The position numbers were made by a program, and so were the translations under genes. This document shows, in pieces, positions 43,990 to 55,225 of a stretch of DNA of 64,000 bases; position 1 is the stretch's first letter, and the number at the start of each line of letters is the position of its first letter. The DNA lies in contig JAMJFZ010000705.1 of NCBI GenBank assembly GCA_026225945.1, positions 62,001 to 126,000 of the forward strand, given 5' to 3'. The notes under the pieces are model-generated. The model was not told where the DNA came from. It searched no databases and saw only the letters and a program-made list of their open reading frames with translations. Source of the DNA: Cricetomys ansorgei (taxonomy: Eukaryota > Chordata > Mammalia > Rodentia > Nesomyidae).

Positions 43990-44195
43990 TTGAAACAAAT
44001 AATTTGTAGCTCACAGTAGATGGCCCCACACCCATGAGTATATGCGCAGCACAAATTGCAATCAGGGAGCTATAAAAAGAAAAAAGATGGATTTACGAGG
44101 GGGTAGAGAATAGATCTGGGAAGGGTGGAGTGAATAGAATCAAAATATATTGGATGCACATGTGAAATGCTCAAACAATAAATTAGAACTGTTTT
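43990..44195 (+). repeat. L1 3'-terminal fragment, sense, with AATAAA
   Basis: GGGGTAGAGAATAGATCTGG, GAATCAAAATATATTGGATG and GAAATGCTCAAACAATAAAT match the extreme 3' end of rodent L1. AATAAA lies at 44177-44182, 167 bp before exon 9. Confidence 0.72.
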
Positions 44196-44302
44196 TAAAA
44201 TGAAAGCAAATAGTTCTGAAAAGCAAAATCGAAACAAAATCAAAAGTGTTGCTAAGAATTTTTTTCTTTCATCTCTGAATTTGAAGTCATCAGTCCAAAT
44301 AG

Positions 44303-44527
<225 letters not shown>

Positions 44528-44759
44528 TAAGATTTTATAGGAAAGTTACAAGTATGTGAATGGAATGATAGAGCTTCTATTTCTTTGTTCTATTTATATT
44601 TTTAAAACAAATCCTACTACTGTGTTTGCTACCCATTTAAGATTGGATTGCCAGTGGGGATTTTACTGATAAAGAAATGAAGAGTAGAAAATGAAGCAAA
44701 AAAGCTTTGCAGGAGCCAAATCCTGAAGTTTTAATATGTTCTGTTAAAGAATTTGGAGC

Positions 44760-45600
44760 TGCAAAGTATTAAGAGCTACAAATTTTAAGTAAGAAAATAA
44801 CATGATGAAATATCTTCCGGAGAAATCTGTTTTCTGCACACTTGTACAGAAAATAAATGAAAGGTGGCTATGACTAGAAAGAAGAAAATAAGCCAGGCTT
44901 TGTAAGAACTTGGGCAAGAACTATGGCCTGAATTAAAGACAGTAGCAATAGAGATGAAGAAAAGGTAACAGATTAGAGGAAAGAGAACAAGAAGAAAGTA
45001 GAGTTTGTGGGGTTTGCTTAGTTGCATTGTTAATGTAGAAAAAGGGTGGGTAGGGGGAGCTGAGTTTGATTTTCAAGTTTCTTGGATTACTGAATAAAAC
45101 AGTCATATTGATCAAGGAGTGCAGATGGAAAACCAGAGTTGCACATGAAAACATAAATGATGTATTGAGTTTGGGTCATGTTGAATTTGAAAGACGTATG
45201 GGAAATGGGAGTGCAAATACTCAAATATAGCTGACTATGTGGGTTTGATATAGAGGGTCTGAGCTGAAGGGGGAAGAGACAGCTTTAAGAGCATTAGCAT
45301 CATGTGATATCTGAACTTACTGAGTAGATAAGAATAGAGTGCTTGTCCTGTTACTAGCACTCACTGAAGGTTTGCTAAAGGACCCAATGAAGAGGTCCAG
45401 ACCCACAACTTGAGAACACTAGTACTTAAAGAATGGGAAGGGAGAAGCGGATAAGAATAGGCAGAAAGAAAACCAATGACATCACTGAAACCAAGGCAAG
45501 AGCATTTCAAGGAGTGTTGTCATAAGTAAAAATTTACAAAGAAGTATAAAGATGAAATGGATCCATGAAAAGGAGGTTTACTGACTCCATATCAATTTGT
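44760..45600. repeat. Purine-rich, possibly ancient repeat sequence
   Basis: An A/G-rich stretch with phrases like GGGTTTGATATAGAGGGTCT and GATATCTGAACTTACTGAGT resembles an old mammalian repeat, but the family is unclear. No coding evidence. Confidence 0.3.
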
Positions 45601-45674
45601 TTCATAGAAATATGATTGTAGAACAGTTCACAGTCTTGGTACAGGAACTGAGAAAGCAGGAATTGTATTAATGT

Positions 45675-45760
45675 GGGGGGGGGCGTTCTGGGGGTGGGGA
45701 GCATTCTGATTGGTGGTTGGTTGGTGGTTGGTTGGTTGGTTGGTTGGTTGGTTTTGGTTT
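45675..45760 (+). repeat. G-run cluster (possible G-quadruplex) followed by (TTGG)n
   Basis: G-runs of nine (45675-45683), five (45690-45694) and four (45696-45699) bases are followed by a TTGG/TTGGTGG microsatellite to about 45758. G is on the coding strand, so the pre-mRNA carries it too. Confidence 0.88.
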
Positions 45761-45764
45761 GTTT

Positions 45765-45892
45765 CTTTAAGACAGAGACTCAATGCAGCACAGGCTGGCC
45801 TTGGACCATTTATGTAGTTGCAGATCTTGTCTCTGTATTCTTGGTGCTAGGATTACACCACCATGCTCATGCTTGGGCACATAGAACTAGAT
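45765..45892 (-). repeat. B1-like SINE, antisense
   Basis: TTAAGACAGAGACTCAATGC, AGCACAGGCTGGCCTTGGAC and GGTGCTAGGATTACACCACC. Confidence 0.65.
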
Positions 45893-46980
45893 AGTTATTG
45901 ATCTGCAATTTTTGATAGAGGACTAGTTCTGAGGATAGTAGGCAATGAAACGGAAACATCAGATCAATTGTAAGGATAAAATTAAGAAATATAGATAAAT
46001 TCAGAAGACACAAATTTGTAAGTAAGTAGGCACTGAAAGACTAGACAGATGAAATTTTGAGAATACAAGGAAATAGTATATATGATAATGATCTTTGGGA
46101 TCATTGGAGACTTGACCATTTGAGGGATGACTGAAAGATAAACCAAGAGACAGCCAATCAGAAACATCAAAAGAAAATTAGAAACTATAGTATGTGGTAA
46201 ACCATATGCTACCAGTCAATCAAGTAGCATGAACACTGAAAAATGCCTATTGCCTTTAGTGACATGTAGATCATTGTTGACCTTAGTATAATAATGAGGG
46301 CAAGTATCAGACTGAAATAGGTTAAGGAGCAAATGGGAGGTGAATAAAAGGAAAAAGACTATTGATATAAACATTTCCCTCAAGCTTTGGAAATAAGAGA
46401 AATGGGGCAAGAGTGAATATATTTTAACAGGAAGGAAATGCTAGAAGAAGTTGAAGGTTTAGAAGACAACAAAGAGTATAATAAGATTTATGAAGAGACA
46501 GGAAAAGTGAAGCTTCAAACCACAATCACAGAGACCAGCCTGAGGAGGCAGAAAAAAATCTCTTGTCAGAAAAGGGATTGGAAGAGGATATTCACACATA
46601 AGCCCTAAGGCATTTAACTATACCTGACACTTTAGTGTTGTCTGTTTTATTTGCTTCTCTTTCACTTTAGGTTTTTCTTCTTCAATTACATGTAGTCTTA
46701 AAAGTAGAAATCATATTTTATTTTGTTACATTGACTATCCCAGTGCTAAGTTTGATTTTTAAAAATAAATACTTAATGAAAACTCATTACAGTACTTACA
46801 ATTTGTCTTCAACATAGCAGTTGTTTGTGTATGTAATATTTATCTTTTTTATCATTGATTCATTAACCCTGGTGTCTTCTGTAGTGCTTAAGATGAACTT
46901 AAGGTTTCATAGGCATTGAGTAAAATTACACTATTACTAATTGTAGCAACTGTATTACAAAGAAATAAGTTGTGTTTTGT
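45893..46980. other. Intron 9 middle: no recognised feature
   Basis: AT/AG-rich DNA with no identifiable repeat or gene. Confidence 0.35.
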
Positions 46981-46984
46981 GGGT

Positions 46985-47097
46985 TGTGGTTGATAGTATT
47001 GACCATGTAACTGGGGCTGGCCTCAAATTTTTGATCCTCCTTAGTTTCTCAAGTGCTAAAATTACAAATGTATGCTGCCTTCACACCTAGTAGCTTT
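46985..47097 (-). repeat. B1-like SINE fragment, antisense
   Basis: GTAACTGGGGCTGGCCTCAA, CTCAAGTGCTAAAATTACAA and TGCTGCCTTCACACCTAG: an old, decayed element ending 40 bp before exon 10. Confidence 0.55.
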
Positions 47098-47137
47098 TTA
47101 TTGGTAACTATGTGATCATTTTTATTGCTTCTCCCAG

Positions 47138-47199
47138 GTCCAACAGCTGCAGGTCTTGTTGCTACAAGCCCATGGAGGTACCTTGCCTGGAAATATAGA
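47138..47199 (+). CDS. KIF4A: KIF4A coding exon 10: first stalk helix (residues 359-379)
   Basis: The acceptor GCTTCTCCCAG ends at 47137. The exon reads VQQLQVLLLQAHGGTLPGNI. The leucine-rich VQQLQVLLLQ continues the coiled coil begun at the end of exon 9, and GGTLPG is the flexible break known in KIF4. The 62 nt end in phase 2 (GA, completed to Asp) before GTAAGA at 47200. Confidence 0.93.
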
Positions 47200-47201
47200 G
47201 T

Positions 47202-48235
47202 AAGACATAAATTAATTTTAAAGGTCTATTCTTCTAGAGGCTATTTTCTTTGATGGCTTTTGTCTTCTGGTATACTATAGTTTCTCAGGACACTTGATGT
47301 CCAGAGAGTGATCTTGCCAACCTTGGTGATTACTTAGGACTTAGCTAGTTATCCTTGAAATAACCTGGTATAATGGAAAGAGCACAGATTCTAGACTCAG
47401 AAATGTATTAATTAGAATGTTCTTGTGAGGTAGAGCTATCTCTGCCCTCTGTTTATTTATTTGACTACTCAGGTATATGCATAGATGTACACATACATTA
47501 ATCTACATTTTATATCTATCTGTATAATATGTATATTTAAAAACACTGTTTTCTAATGATAACTCTCGATTCTATTCCAACACTGTAGGGTTTAGTGTAT
47601 CTTTTATATCTTAAATGGGTAAATTTAATTGTACCCTAAGTATATCTAAAGTCCAGAGAGGAAAAATATGTGACTAACTTTAAATTGACCTTTTCTTCTC
47701 AACTCCACCCATTCCTTCCAACTCCATCCAGCAACAGATTTACAGTGCATCTTGAACTCAACAGGGAACACTGTCTTCAGTCCCTTAGTGGGATCACTGT
47801 CTCTTCCAATCCTACTCTCAGGGAGCAGTAATCTAGACTCCTCCCTTCCCACACCAATGAAATGGTATAGGCCACTATTTCTAGATTGAGTTCCCAAAAA
47901 CAGCCCAACAGCCACCCCAAGTGCTGGATTCTGAATCTGAACTGCTCCACACTTGACTGGCTACCCTGGCTCCCACCCCCACCTCATGCACCTCAATGTG
48001 TTACACATAGGAAGCTCAGGCTATAAGCAAGGAGGAAGGGAGCTTACATAGGGTGCTACAGAAAAGAAGACATTTATCATTTCTTCCTCCAACAATAAGA
48101 AATCCAACTCACATTATTTGTGATCTGCTTATCTATTTCATTCTTGTGTGTATGTAAAATGATGTCAGAAACTGTCTTAGTTAGGGTTACTAACTAAAAC
48201 TAACACTATGGCCAAAGCAATTTAAGAAAGATATG
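47202..48235. other. Intron 10, left part: no clear feature
   Basis: A MIR-like scrap (TGGTATAATGGAAAGAGCAC, at about 47366) and a phrase GTCTTAGTTAGGGTTACTAA (48175) from a rodent repeat are the only recognisable text. No gene. Confidence 0.35.
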
Positions 48236-48239
48236 AGGA

Positions 48240-48500
48240 ATGGAATGGAGCCCTTGTGTAGTATTGGTGAATTGTAATAAGGTGTTGCCACTATGGAAAA
48301 ATGTGGAGATTTTTTTTTAAATTAAAAATTATCCTATTATATGATCCAGCAATCCCACTTCTGTATAAATAGCCACAGGAATTGGAAGCAGAATCCCAAA
48401 GACATATTTTCACAACTCTGCTCATAGTAGCACTATTCACAATAGCTAAGAAGTAGAATCAACCCAAATGTTCATCAGGTAATGAACTGAGAAAATGTGC
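48240..48500 (+). repeat. L1 ORF2 3' fragment, sense
   Basis: GTTGCCACTATGGAAAAATG, ATGATCCAGCAATCCCACTT, AGTAGCACTATTCACAATAG and CAACCCAAATGTTCATCAGG are classic sense L1 phrases. Confidence 0.85.
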
Positions 48501-48665
48501 TTAGTGATGTAAGCAGTTTTGCACATATAAGTCCCTTAGACTTCAGTTTCCCTACAGAAGGATCAGCTAACAACTATCCACAAACAAAAGCATGTTAATG
48601 GAAACTCCATAAGGTGTAAGCCTGAGTTTCCTGACATGTTCCATGGAACTGAAAATCAAAATCTG

Positions 48666-48794
48666 CATGGAGCTCAGGCATGGTGATTCAGGCCTTTAAT
48701 CTCAAAACTTGGGAAATGGAGGCAGGTGGAACTCTGTTGAGTTCCTGGCCAGCCAGGGCTACACAGTGAGACCCTATGTCAAAAAAAAAAGACT
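48666..48794 (+). repeat. B1-like SINE
   Basis: AGGCATGGTGATTCAGGCCT, TTAATCTCAAAACTTGGGAA and GGCCAGCCAGGGCTACACAG, ending in an A-tail. Confidence 0.82.
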
Positions 48795-49590
48795 TCATGG
48801 ATATGAGAATAGGGTAATCAGTCTCATTTTGACCATGTCATCACTTCTCCCAAGTTAGCACACAATCACACAGAGAAGAATTCCCAGGATTGATGGTTTC
48901 TATGAGAGAGGAAAAAGAAACTTAGAGATAGAAATCCAGCTTTCTGAGCATTCCAACATGTTTCTGAGGAAGGGCACTCCATTATAATCTCACAGCGAAT
49001 AGGGAATATAGGGGGAACTCAGTGATACAGGATCAAGTAGAAGAGAAATATAAAGATAAATGTGCACAGAAATGTCCCGTTGGAAGTATAGGTCAACAAC
49101 ATACATAGTTCACCTGCAAAGCTGAGCTAGCCACTCCCAGAAGAAGAAAGTGCTAAAGTGCTACTTGACTTAAACCTCTACGTGGCCAGCCTCCAGGTTT
49201 ACCCTCAGACCCTACTCTAGAGCCTGTACCAGGGAGTGAGAAGACCCAGCATTGTCACAATGTCACCTTGTCCCAATGAACTCACATAGAACTTCGTGTT
49301 CCCATCAACCTCAAAGTCCACTCTTAGATCCCACCCAGGAGAGAAAATTTTAGAAAAGAAACAAATGCCAGTACTGCCTTTCTTTGGAGCTTATTAGCTC
49401 TCTTCCCATCTCAAAGCCTCAGATCCAGCCTAGGAGGAAAGGGAATCTCAACTATATTTCTACTTGTTATAGCAGTTGGTTCGTCTGTTTTCTAATCCAC
49501 TTAACCCCTTTTCTGGAGCTCTGACCAACTGATGAGCTCTTATAGCTGTACCTTCTGCCCAGGGAATACTTGTGGCTCAGCCAGATCAGA
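48795..49590. other. Intron 10 middle: no recognised feature
   Basis: No SINE or gene is recognisable. The sequence is more GC-balanced than its surroundings but shows no sustained frame. Confidence 0.35.
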
Positions 49591-49594
49591 GGCA

Positions 49595-49930
49595 AAATTT
49601 TAAGGCTGAATAATACTCCACTGTAATTATATACAGCATTTTTCATATCCTTTCATCTGTTGGCAGAAACTTCGGTTGTTTCTGTCTTTTGAGTATTGTG
49701 ACTATATAACTATCAAAATGAGTTTACAGTACCTGTTCATACCTACCCTTGTTCTCAGTTCCCTTGAGTATACACCTAGAAGTAGAATAGATAACTCTTG
49801 TGTTAATTGTGCTTTTAAATATGTAACTAAACTATCATATTGTTCATAGGTCCTATACCATTTTACATTCTCACCAGCAGTGGATAAAGCTTCTAATTTC
49901 TTCATATTCTCACTAACACCTATTTTGATG
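49595..49930 (-). repeat. Ancient L1 3' end, antisense
   Basis: GGCTGAATAATACTCCACTG, TTTGAGTATTGTGACTATAT, TATACACCTAGAAGTAGAAT and CATTTTACATTCTCACCAGC. Confidence 0.65.
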
Positions 49931-50071
49931 ATTCTTAAATGATAGCAAACCCTAATTTCAAGGACTACCTAGTCTACAAATAGCAAGACCTTGTCTCACC
50001 CCTCTTTCCCTGATTCCCCCAAATATAACACACACACACAAGAAAGAACTTTAGCTTTAAAGTAGTAGACT

Positions 50072-50292
50072 CGGGCTATTGAGTTGGCTCAACTGGTAAA
50101 GGCACTTGTTGCCAAACTTGACAATCTCAGTTTGCTCCCTGGAACCTGTATAATCGAAGGAAACAACCCACCCCTACAAGTTGTCCTCTGACCTCCACAT
50201 ATGTACCATGGCATATATGTGTGTGACCCACCCCACCCTCAATACACAAATAGATAGGCGGGTAGGTAGATAAATGTAATAAAGTTTTAAAG
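50072..50292 (+). repeat. B2 SINE
   Basis: GGCTATTGAGTTGGCTCAAC, AAAGGCACTTGTTGCCAAAC, TTTGCTCCCTGGAACCTGTA and AAGTTGTCCTCTGACCTCCA, with a GATAGGCGGGTAGG and A-rich tail. Confidence 0.9.
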
Positions 50293-50597
50293 TAATAGAC
50301 TTTAAGAAACAGTGAATCAAGCAATTCATTATTCAATATTTTATTTAAAATGTTTTTCTCAAAAACATACTTATATTTCTAGACATGTCATAAGGCTGTT
50401 TACAAAAAGTAAATTTTATGAATATGACTATTTTTATGTCTTTGTCCTTGGATTGTGTCTTCTTTATTCAGAATCTGTGTTACTGGGACCTTTGTACTTA
50501 TTTCTATGAGTATCTTCTCATACCTGCTTAGCAAATTTGAATTCCTAACATTGGCAACTAAATAGCATGTGAAATAGGAAACATTGGTCTTTTTTTC

Positions 50598-50638
50598 TTT
50601 GTGTGTGTTTGTATGTGTGTGTGTGTGTGTGTGTATTT
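50598..50638. repeat. (TG)n microsatellite
   Basis: A GTGTGTGTTTGTATG run leads into about ten uninterrupted TG units. Confidence 0.92.
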
Positions 50639-50844
50639 TCTTTTTTTGCCTAATCTTAGCCTGGTCCAAATCCTACTCTCTGCTTTATTCCTTTAAGCCC
50701 TTCTCCATCATATGGGTGTTCCACTTCATTTTCTGGTTCTGTGTTGCCTTCATTACAATCTTGGGGAGAACTCATTTTTCCTTATGACTTTGAGAGCTAT
50801 TATGTCCAGTACTCTTTGTGTGTTTTATTGTCAAAGTTAGCATA

Positions 50845-51070
50845 GTAGTTATGGTATGGCCTCTAAAACTAGACTGCTGGCTTCAGATCCCAGCTTTACC
50901 GTCATCCTCTAGTTCTTTGACCTTGGCTTGTTTAACCGCTTTGTATATCAGTTTTCTCAACCATGAAATGAGGATCGCAAAAGAACCTACTTCATGATGC
51001 TGTTAGAATGAAATGTTTAATATACATAAATCATTTATTATAGAGCCTAGCACACAGTGCTATTGAAGCA
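50845..51070 (+). repeat. MIR SINE
   Basis: Nearly complete MIR: GTAGTTATGGTATGGCCTCT, GGCTTCAGATCCCAGCTTTA, GACCTTGGCTTGTTTAACCG, AACCATGAAATGAGGATCGC and TAGAGCCTAGCACACAGTGC. Confidence 0.85.
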
Positions 51071-51570
51071 TTCACATATTTTAGTAGTGTTAAAATATTC
51101 CAGCAGTAACCTCAAATTGCAGTGAAGAGCCTTTTCATAAGTACTAAATTTTTCTTGGAAAAATGAACAGTTCACTTAAGTATGATTTCTCCACTTAGAG
51201 AAATATTTTAGGGAAAAAAATACTGAGTTAAAAGTATCATTGCTTTGAAGCTTCTTAGCTTACATGAGTGACATGGAAGTTTTCAATTTAATGATAAGGG
51301 AATATAAAACACAGCACTCTGAAATAATGCTACATATGTTAATAGTTTGCCTTTTAAACTATTCTTTGAATTAAACATTCCTTCTTAAGAGTCTTGGCAA
51401 AGTCTTAACAATGTGGTATGAAATCCTTATTGTATGGCCTTGCTATTGACTTTTTGATAAAATGCAAGCTAAAAAAGTTAAGATCTCTTGAGGATTGCTG
51501 GAGGTCTCACTGGGTGAGAGGGCATATGTTATATCCTTTACTGAGATTGTGAACAGCTGCTCCCTGAGCA
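51071..51570. other. Intron 10: no recognised feature
   Basis: AT-rich unique DNA. Confidence 0.35.
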
Positions 51571-51571
51571 T

Positions 51572-51572
<1 letters not shown>

Positions 51573-51619
<47 letters not shown>

Positions 51620-51626
51620 ATGTACA
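51573..51626. repeat. (TG)n followed by (TATG)n
   Basis: About 13 TG units then six TATG units; a compound microsatellite. Confidence 0.93.
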
Positions 51627-51727
51627 GCTTATACATGTTATATACAAGTGCAAGCAGCCATACATTCATTTGTGGAGGCCAGGGATTGACATCAGGTTCC
51701 TTCCTCTATAAGCATTCCACCTCATTT

Positions 51728-51936
51728 TTTACAGCTTAATTTTATTGTTTTTAATAATGTGTGTTTGTGCATGTGAGAACTGGTGCCCTGAAGGCCAGAG
51801 GAGGAAACTGGATTCCCTGGAACTGGGTTACAGGTGGTTGGTTGTGAGTTGCCTGATGTAGATCTAGGATCTAAACTGCTGTCCTCTGCAAGAGCAGCAA
51901 TCTTGCTTAACCACTGAGCCACCTCTCCAGCACCTC
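51728..51936 (-). repeat. B2/B3 SINE, antisense
   Basis: CTGGATTCCCTGGAACTGGG, TTGTGAGTTGCCTGATGTAG, CTGTCCTCTGCAAGAGCAGC and TTAACCACTGAGCCACCTCT. Confidence 0.94.
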
Positions 51937-51939
51937 TTG

Positions 51940-52175
51940 ACCTTAGTTTTGTGACAAGGTTTTTCCTTGAACCCGGAATTCATTGATTTGCTTAGGTTGG
52001 CTAGCCACTGAGATCCAAGACCTACCTATCTCTACTCCCCCTGCCCCCCAGCACTAGAATTACAGTCACATTCAGCTATGCCTTGTTTTTTTACAAGGGT
52101 GTTGGGAATCAAAACTTGGGTCCTCTTGCTCACAGAGCAAGCATTTTACTCATTGAGTCATCTCCACAACCCCTT
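51940..52175 (-). repeat. B1-like fragment then tRNA-derived SINE fragment, antisense
   Basis: TTTGTGACAAGGTTTTTCCT and AGGTTGGCTAGCCACTGAGA are B1-like. GTTGGGAATCAAAACTTGGG, AAGCATTTTACTCATTGAGT and CATCTCCACAACCCC are a reversed ID/B2-type head. Possibly one B4. Confidence 0.65.
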
Positions 52176-52485
52176 TAATTCTTAATGAGGGGCCAAGGGT
52201 GGGAAGAATGGGAGAATGTGTATTTTAGATAGTTAACCTTCACTTTTTAAACTACATGACACAAATAGAAAAATCCTAAAAACCTATGAGCCATGACAAA
52301 AGTTAGTCATATTTATTACAGCCTTATCTGGTTGTGAATCGTTACTTCTTCGAAACCATTAAGTACTTGAATGTTTTTCTTATTCACCATTCATATACTA
52401 CATGACTGTGAGGGTAAACAGGGGCTGAACACTTTCCCTAGGCGACCAAATCTATTTTTCTAAAATTTTACTTTCTTTATTTTAG

Positions 52486-52618
52486 TGTGGAACCATCAGA
52501 AAATCTACAGTCCCTGATGGAGAAGAATCAGTCTCTGGTACAAGAAAATGAAAAATTAAGTCGTGGTCTGAGTGAGGCAGCTGGTCAGACAGCCCAGATG
52601 TTGGAGAGGATCATTTTG
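52486..52618 (+). CDS. KIF4A: KIF4A coding exon 11: stalk residues 379-423
   Basis: The acceptor TCTTTATTTTAG ends at 52485. The exon completes Asp379 and reads [20 protein letters not shown], then [20 protein letters not shown] and RIIL. Leu and Met at heptad spacing with many Glu, Lys and Gln mark it as coiled coil for dimerisation. The 45 codons end in phase 0 at ATTTTG followed by GTGAGG. Q398 replaces a glutamate I recall in mouse and human. Confidence 0.95.
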
Positions 52619-52849
52619 GTGAGGCCCCAAAATTGAAACACCAACACTTTGAATGTTTGTTAGCTTCAGTCTCTAAAATAGTTACCACAGTTCTTATAAT
52701 ATAGGACATTTATGCAGCATGGCACAATGAATACCTACAAATCACCACATTTAATCTTCACTAATCCCATTTTAAAATAGATCTATCATAAAATGCCCCA
52801 AAGGAAAGAAGCAAATCCCTGTGTTACCTTAAGTCTTGCCCAATCTTGA

Positions 52850-53375
52850 GCTTGAGCATCCCTAATATGAAATCTGAAGTACTTTGACGTTGAACTTTTC
52901 ACCCATTGACATGATGTCACCATCATGGAAAGGTCTACGTCTTACCTCATGTGATAGGTCACAATCAAAAATAAGTTGAAGTACTGAAAATACTATATAA
53001 AACTGGAGTGGGGATATATGTATGGCTCAGTTGGTAGACTGCTTGCCTGGTGGGCAGAAAGCCCTGGGTTTTGTCTCCAGTGCTGAGTAAGTAGATGTGG
53101 GTATGGACTCCTGTCACCGCAGAACTAAGGACCAGATATACAGCTACATTGTAAGTTTGAAGCCAGCTTGGGCTACATGAGCCACTATCTTAAACAATGT
53201 GTGCACCCTCAGACTAAATGTATAAAATGTGTATGAGACATAATGAATTTCATGTTAGACTTGGGACTCATCCTTGAGAATCTCATCATGTATGGAAATA
53301 TCCCCAAACCTGAAAACCATTTGAAGTCTGAAGCACTTTCTGATCCCAAGAATTGTAGTAAAGGAATATTTAACA
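52850..53375 (-). mobile_element. Tigger-like (TcMar) DNA transposon remnant with SINE insertion
   Basis: TTGAGCATCCCTAATATGAA, TGACATGATGTCACCATCAT, CTTACCTCATGTGATAGGTC, GTGTATGAGACATAATGAAT, AGACTTGGGACTCATCCTTG, CTCATCATGTATGGAAATAT and CTGATCCCAAGAATTG follow the text of a mammal-wide Tigger-type non-autonomous element. It is broken at about 52999-53195 by a SINE. Orientation is nominal and the exact family name is uncertain. Confidence 0.68.
52999..53196 (+). repeat. B4-type SINE (ID-like head plus B1-like body) inside the Tigger element
   Basis: GTGGGGATATATGTATGGCT, GACTGCTTGCCTGGTGGGCA and GGGTTTTGTCTCCAGTGCTG form the ID-like head. GTTTGAAGCCAGCTTGGGCT and ACATGAGCCACTATCTTA form the B1-like part. 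Confidence 0.72.
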
Positions 53376-54207
53376 TGTACCAAGTACCTGTTCCTTCATT
53401 AAGCTCTAAATTTGCTTGTTCCCTTCCCCTAATACTCTCACATTTCATATCCCATCTTAACAGCTGCCATGGTGAAATATAACAGCTGGGGGAAATAATT
53501 TTAATTAATTTTCCATATGGTTAATTTCCAAATAAGTGGTTTGCTACGTGACTGATTATACCACTTTGAAATCCTACTTGTCTGTCTGATTATAACCTCA
53601 TAGATCAGTGCATGCTGGCTCTGTCACTACAGTTTTCCTACTAGCCTAAGTACAACTCCATCTTATACTGTACAACTATGGCCAGAAGTGATAGAGTTTC
53701 TACCAAAATGTAGCTGAGCCTCTGTAACAGTAACACTTCATGCATGAGTTAAGGAAAAGTAAGCTACTGTCCTCTATAGCAGAAGGTGAAAGTGGGATCT
53801 AAGAAAGTTTTATTTCTATTCCAGTGCCACATTTGTCTTTAAAGTAGCTGTGTTTCACATGTATGTGAGCATGGCTGACATGATAGATGATACTTGTTAT
53901 TCTAGTCCCATATCTATATGACCTTTATAAGGTTGTTACAGGGGCTCCCTGATAAACTTATTGCTTTATATCCTATCAGAACCGGCCTTCCCAAATCTGT
54001 TGCAGCATCCAACGTCTTATGAATTCTGTGATTGAAATAATCATTCTTCCTAAAATGTAGATGCCTTCTGCCTCTTCTTTTTTTGCTAACATTATTCTTG
54101 TAAGTTACCTTTTTTTTTCTTGTTAACAATAGCCTAGCATATCATATTTTGTTTTAGTCTCAACTCAAATTGATGTGAGGCTCTTTTTCGTTTTAAATGT
54201 TCTAATG
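53376..54207. other. Intron 11: no recognised feature
   Basis: Unassigned AT-rich DNA. No gene. Confidence 0.35.
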
Positions 54208-54418
54208 CTAGGTCAGAGAGATGGCTCAGCAGTTAAGAGCACTTGTTGCTCTTGCAGAGGTCCTGAGTTTGATTACTAGTACCCACATGATGCCTCACAA
54301 CCACTATAACTCCTATCCCAGCAACACTGTCTTCTGGCCTCTGCAGGCACTACACACACATTATATACACACATACATGCAAGCCAAACACTCATATACA
54401 TAAAAAATAAAATAAGTT
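54208..54418 (+). repeat. B2/B3 SINE
   Basis: GTCAGAGAGATGGCTCAGCA, GCACTTGTTGCTCTTGCAGA, ACTAGTACCCACATGATGCC and CTGTCTTCTGGCCTCTGCAG, with an AAAAAATAAAATAA tail. Confidence 0.95.
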
Positions 54419-54793
54419 GAAAAGTCTGAGTGCAGTGTAGGAGGCAGATGAAGCAGCAGGGAATAACATGCCAAGAAGCATTGCTTTTCCTCAAGTTACA
54501 AAGTTCTCTCTGCAATCAAGGCTTCACACTCTACCCCATAGCCTGAGCTTCATGGTAAACATAAAACCCAGCTGCTTAGATGTTATTTTTAGTAGCTCAT
54601 GTTAACTTTAGGGCTAATTTCTGTGAATGTTAAAAACACATTTCCCACTGTGTAGCCAAAGCCCACTAAATCTCTATCATAGCAAAGGAGTCAGTCCTCT
54701 ACCTAGGTTTTCATCCACAGGGTAGAGGAGAGAACATAATTAAGTGAGGCTGTCAGGCATGGTCACTGATCATCTCCTGGGTCTTTCTTGCAG

Positions 54794-54852
54794 ACAGAGC
54801 AAGCAAATGAGAAAATGAACGCCAAGCTAGAGGAACTCAGGCAGCATGCAGC
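54794..54852 (+). CDS. KIF4A: KIF4A coding exon 12: stalk residues 424-443
   Basis: The acceptor CTTTCTTGCAG ends at 54793. The exon reads TEQANEKMNAKLEELRQHA with heptad-spaced M, L and L; coiled coil continues. The 59 nt end in phase 2 (GC, completed to Ala) before GTAAGT at 54853. The following intron is only 109 bp. Confidence 0.93.
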
Positions 54853-54961
54853 GTAAGTTTTTGACAAGATATTTGTTAGTAACTTAAACCACCTTTATAT
54901 ATAATCTAGCCTTTCCAGTATGATTAACTCTTGTTTTTGTTTCTTTTGCTTGAATATTTAG

Positions 54962-55067
54962 CTGTAAAGTGGATCTTCAAAAACTAGTGGAGACATCAGA
55001 AGACCAGGAACTAAAAGAAAACATCGAGATAATTTGCAACCTACAACAAGTGATTACCCAGCTATCT
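54962..55067 (+). CDS. KIF4A: KIF4A coding exon 13: stalk residues 443-478
   Basis: The acceptor GAATATTTAG ends at 54961. The exon reads [20 protein letters not shown], then [15 protein letters not shown]. Heptads continue (L, L, V, L, I, I, L, V, I, L). It ends in phase 0 at CTATCT followed by GTAAGC. The serine in VETSEDQ replaces a leucine I recall in mouse and human, probably at a coiled-coil position. Confidence 0.95.
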
Positions 55068-55225
55068 GTAAGCCAAGTAGGTATACTGTTCTAGGCCTAT
55101 CACTTTCATTCATTTCATGAGGCATATAAGCACTTCCAATTCTGTGAACTTTTGCTGAAACAGCTAAACTGATTTCATGAAGAGATCATGAAACTGCATA
55201 TGATCTGAACATTAAACTTGTTACA

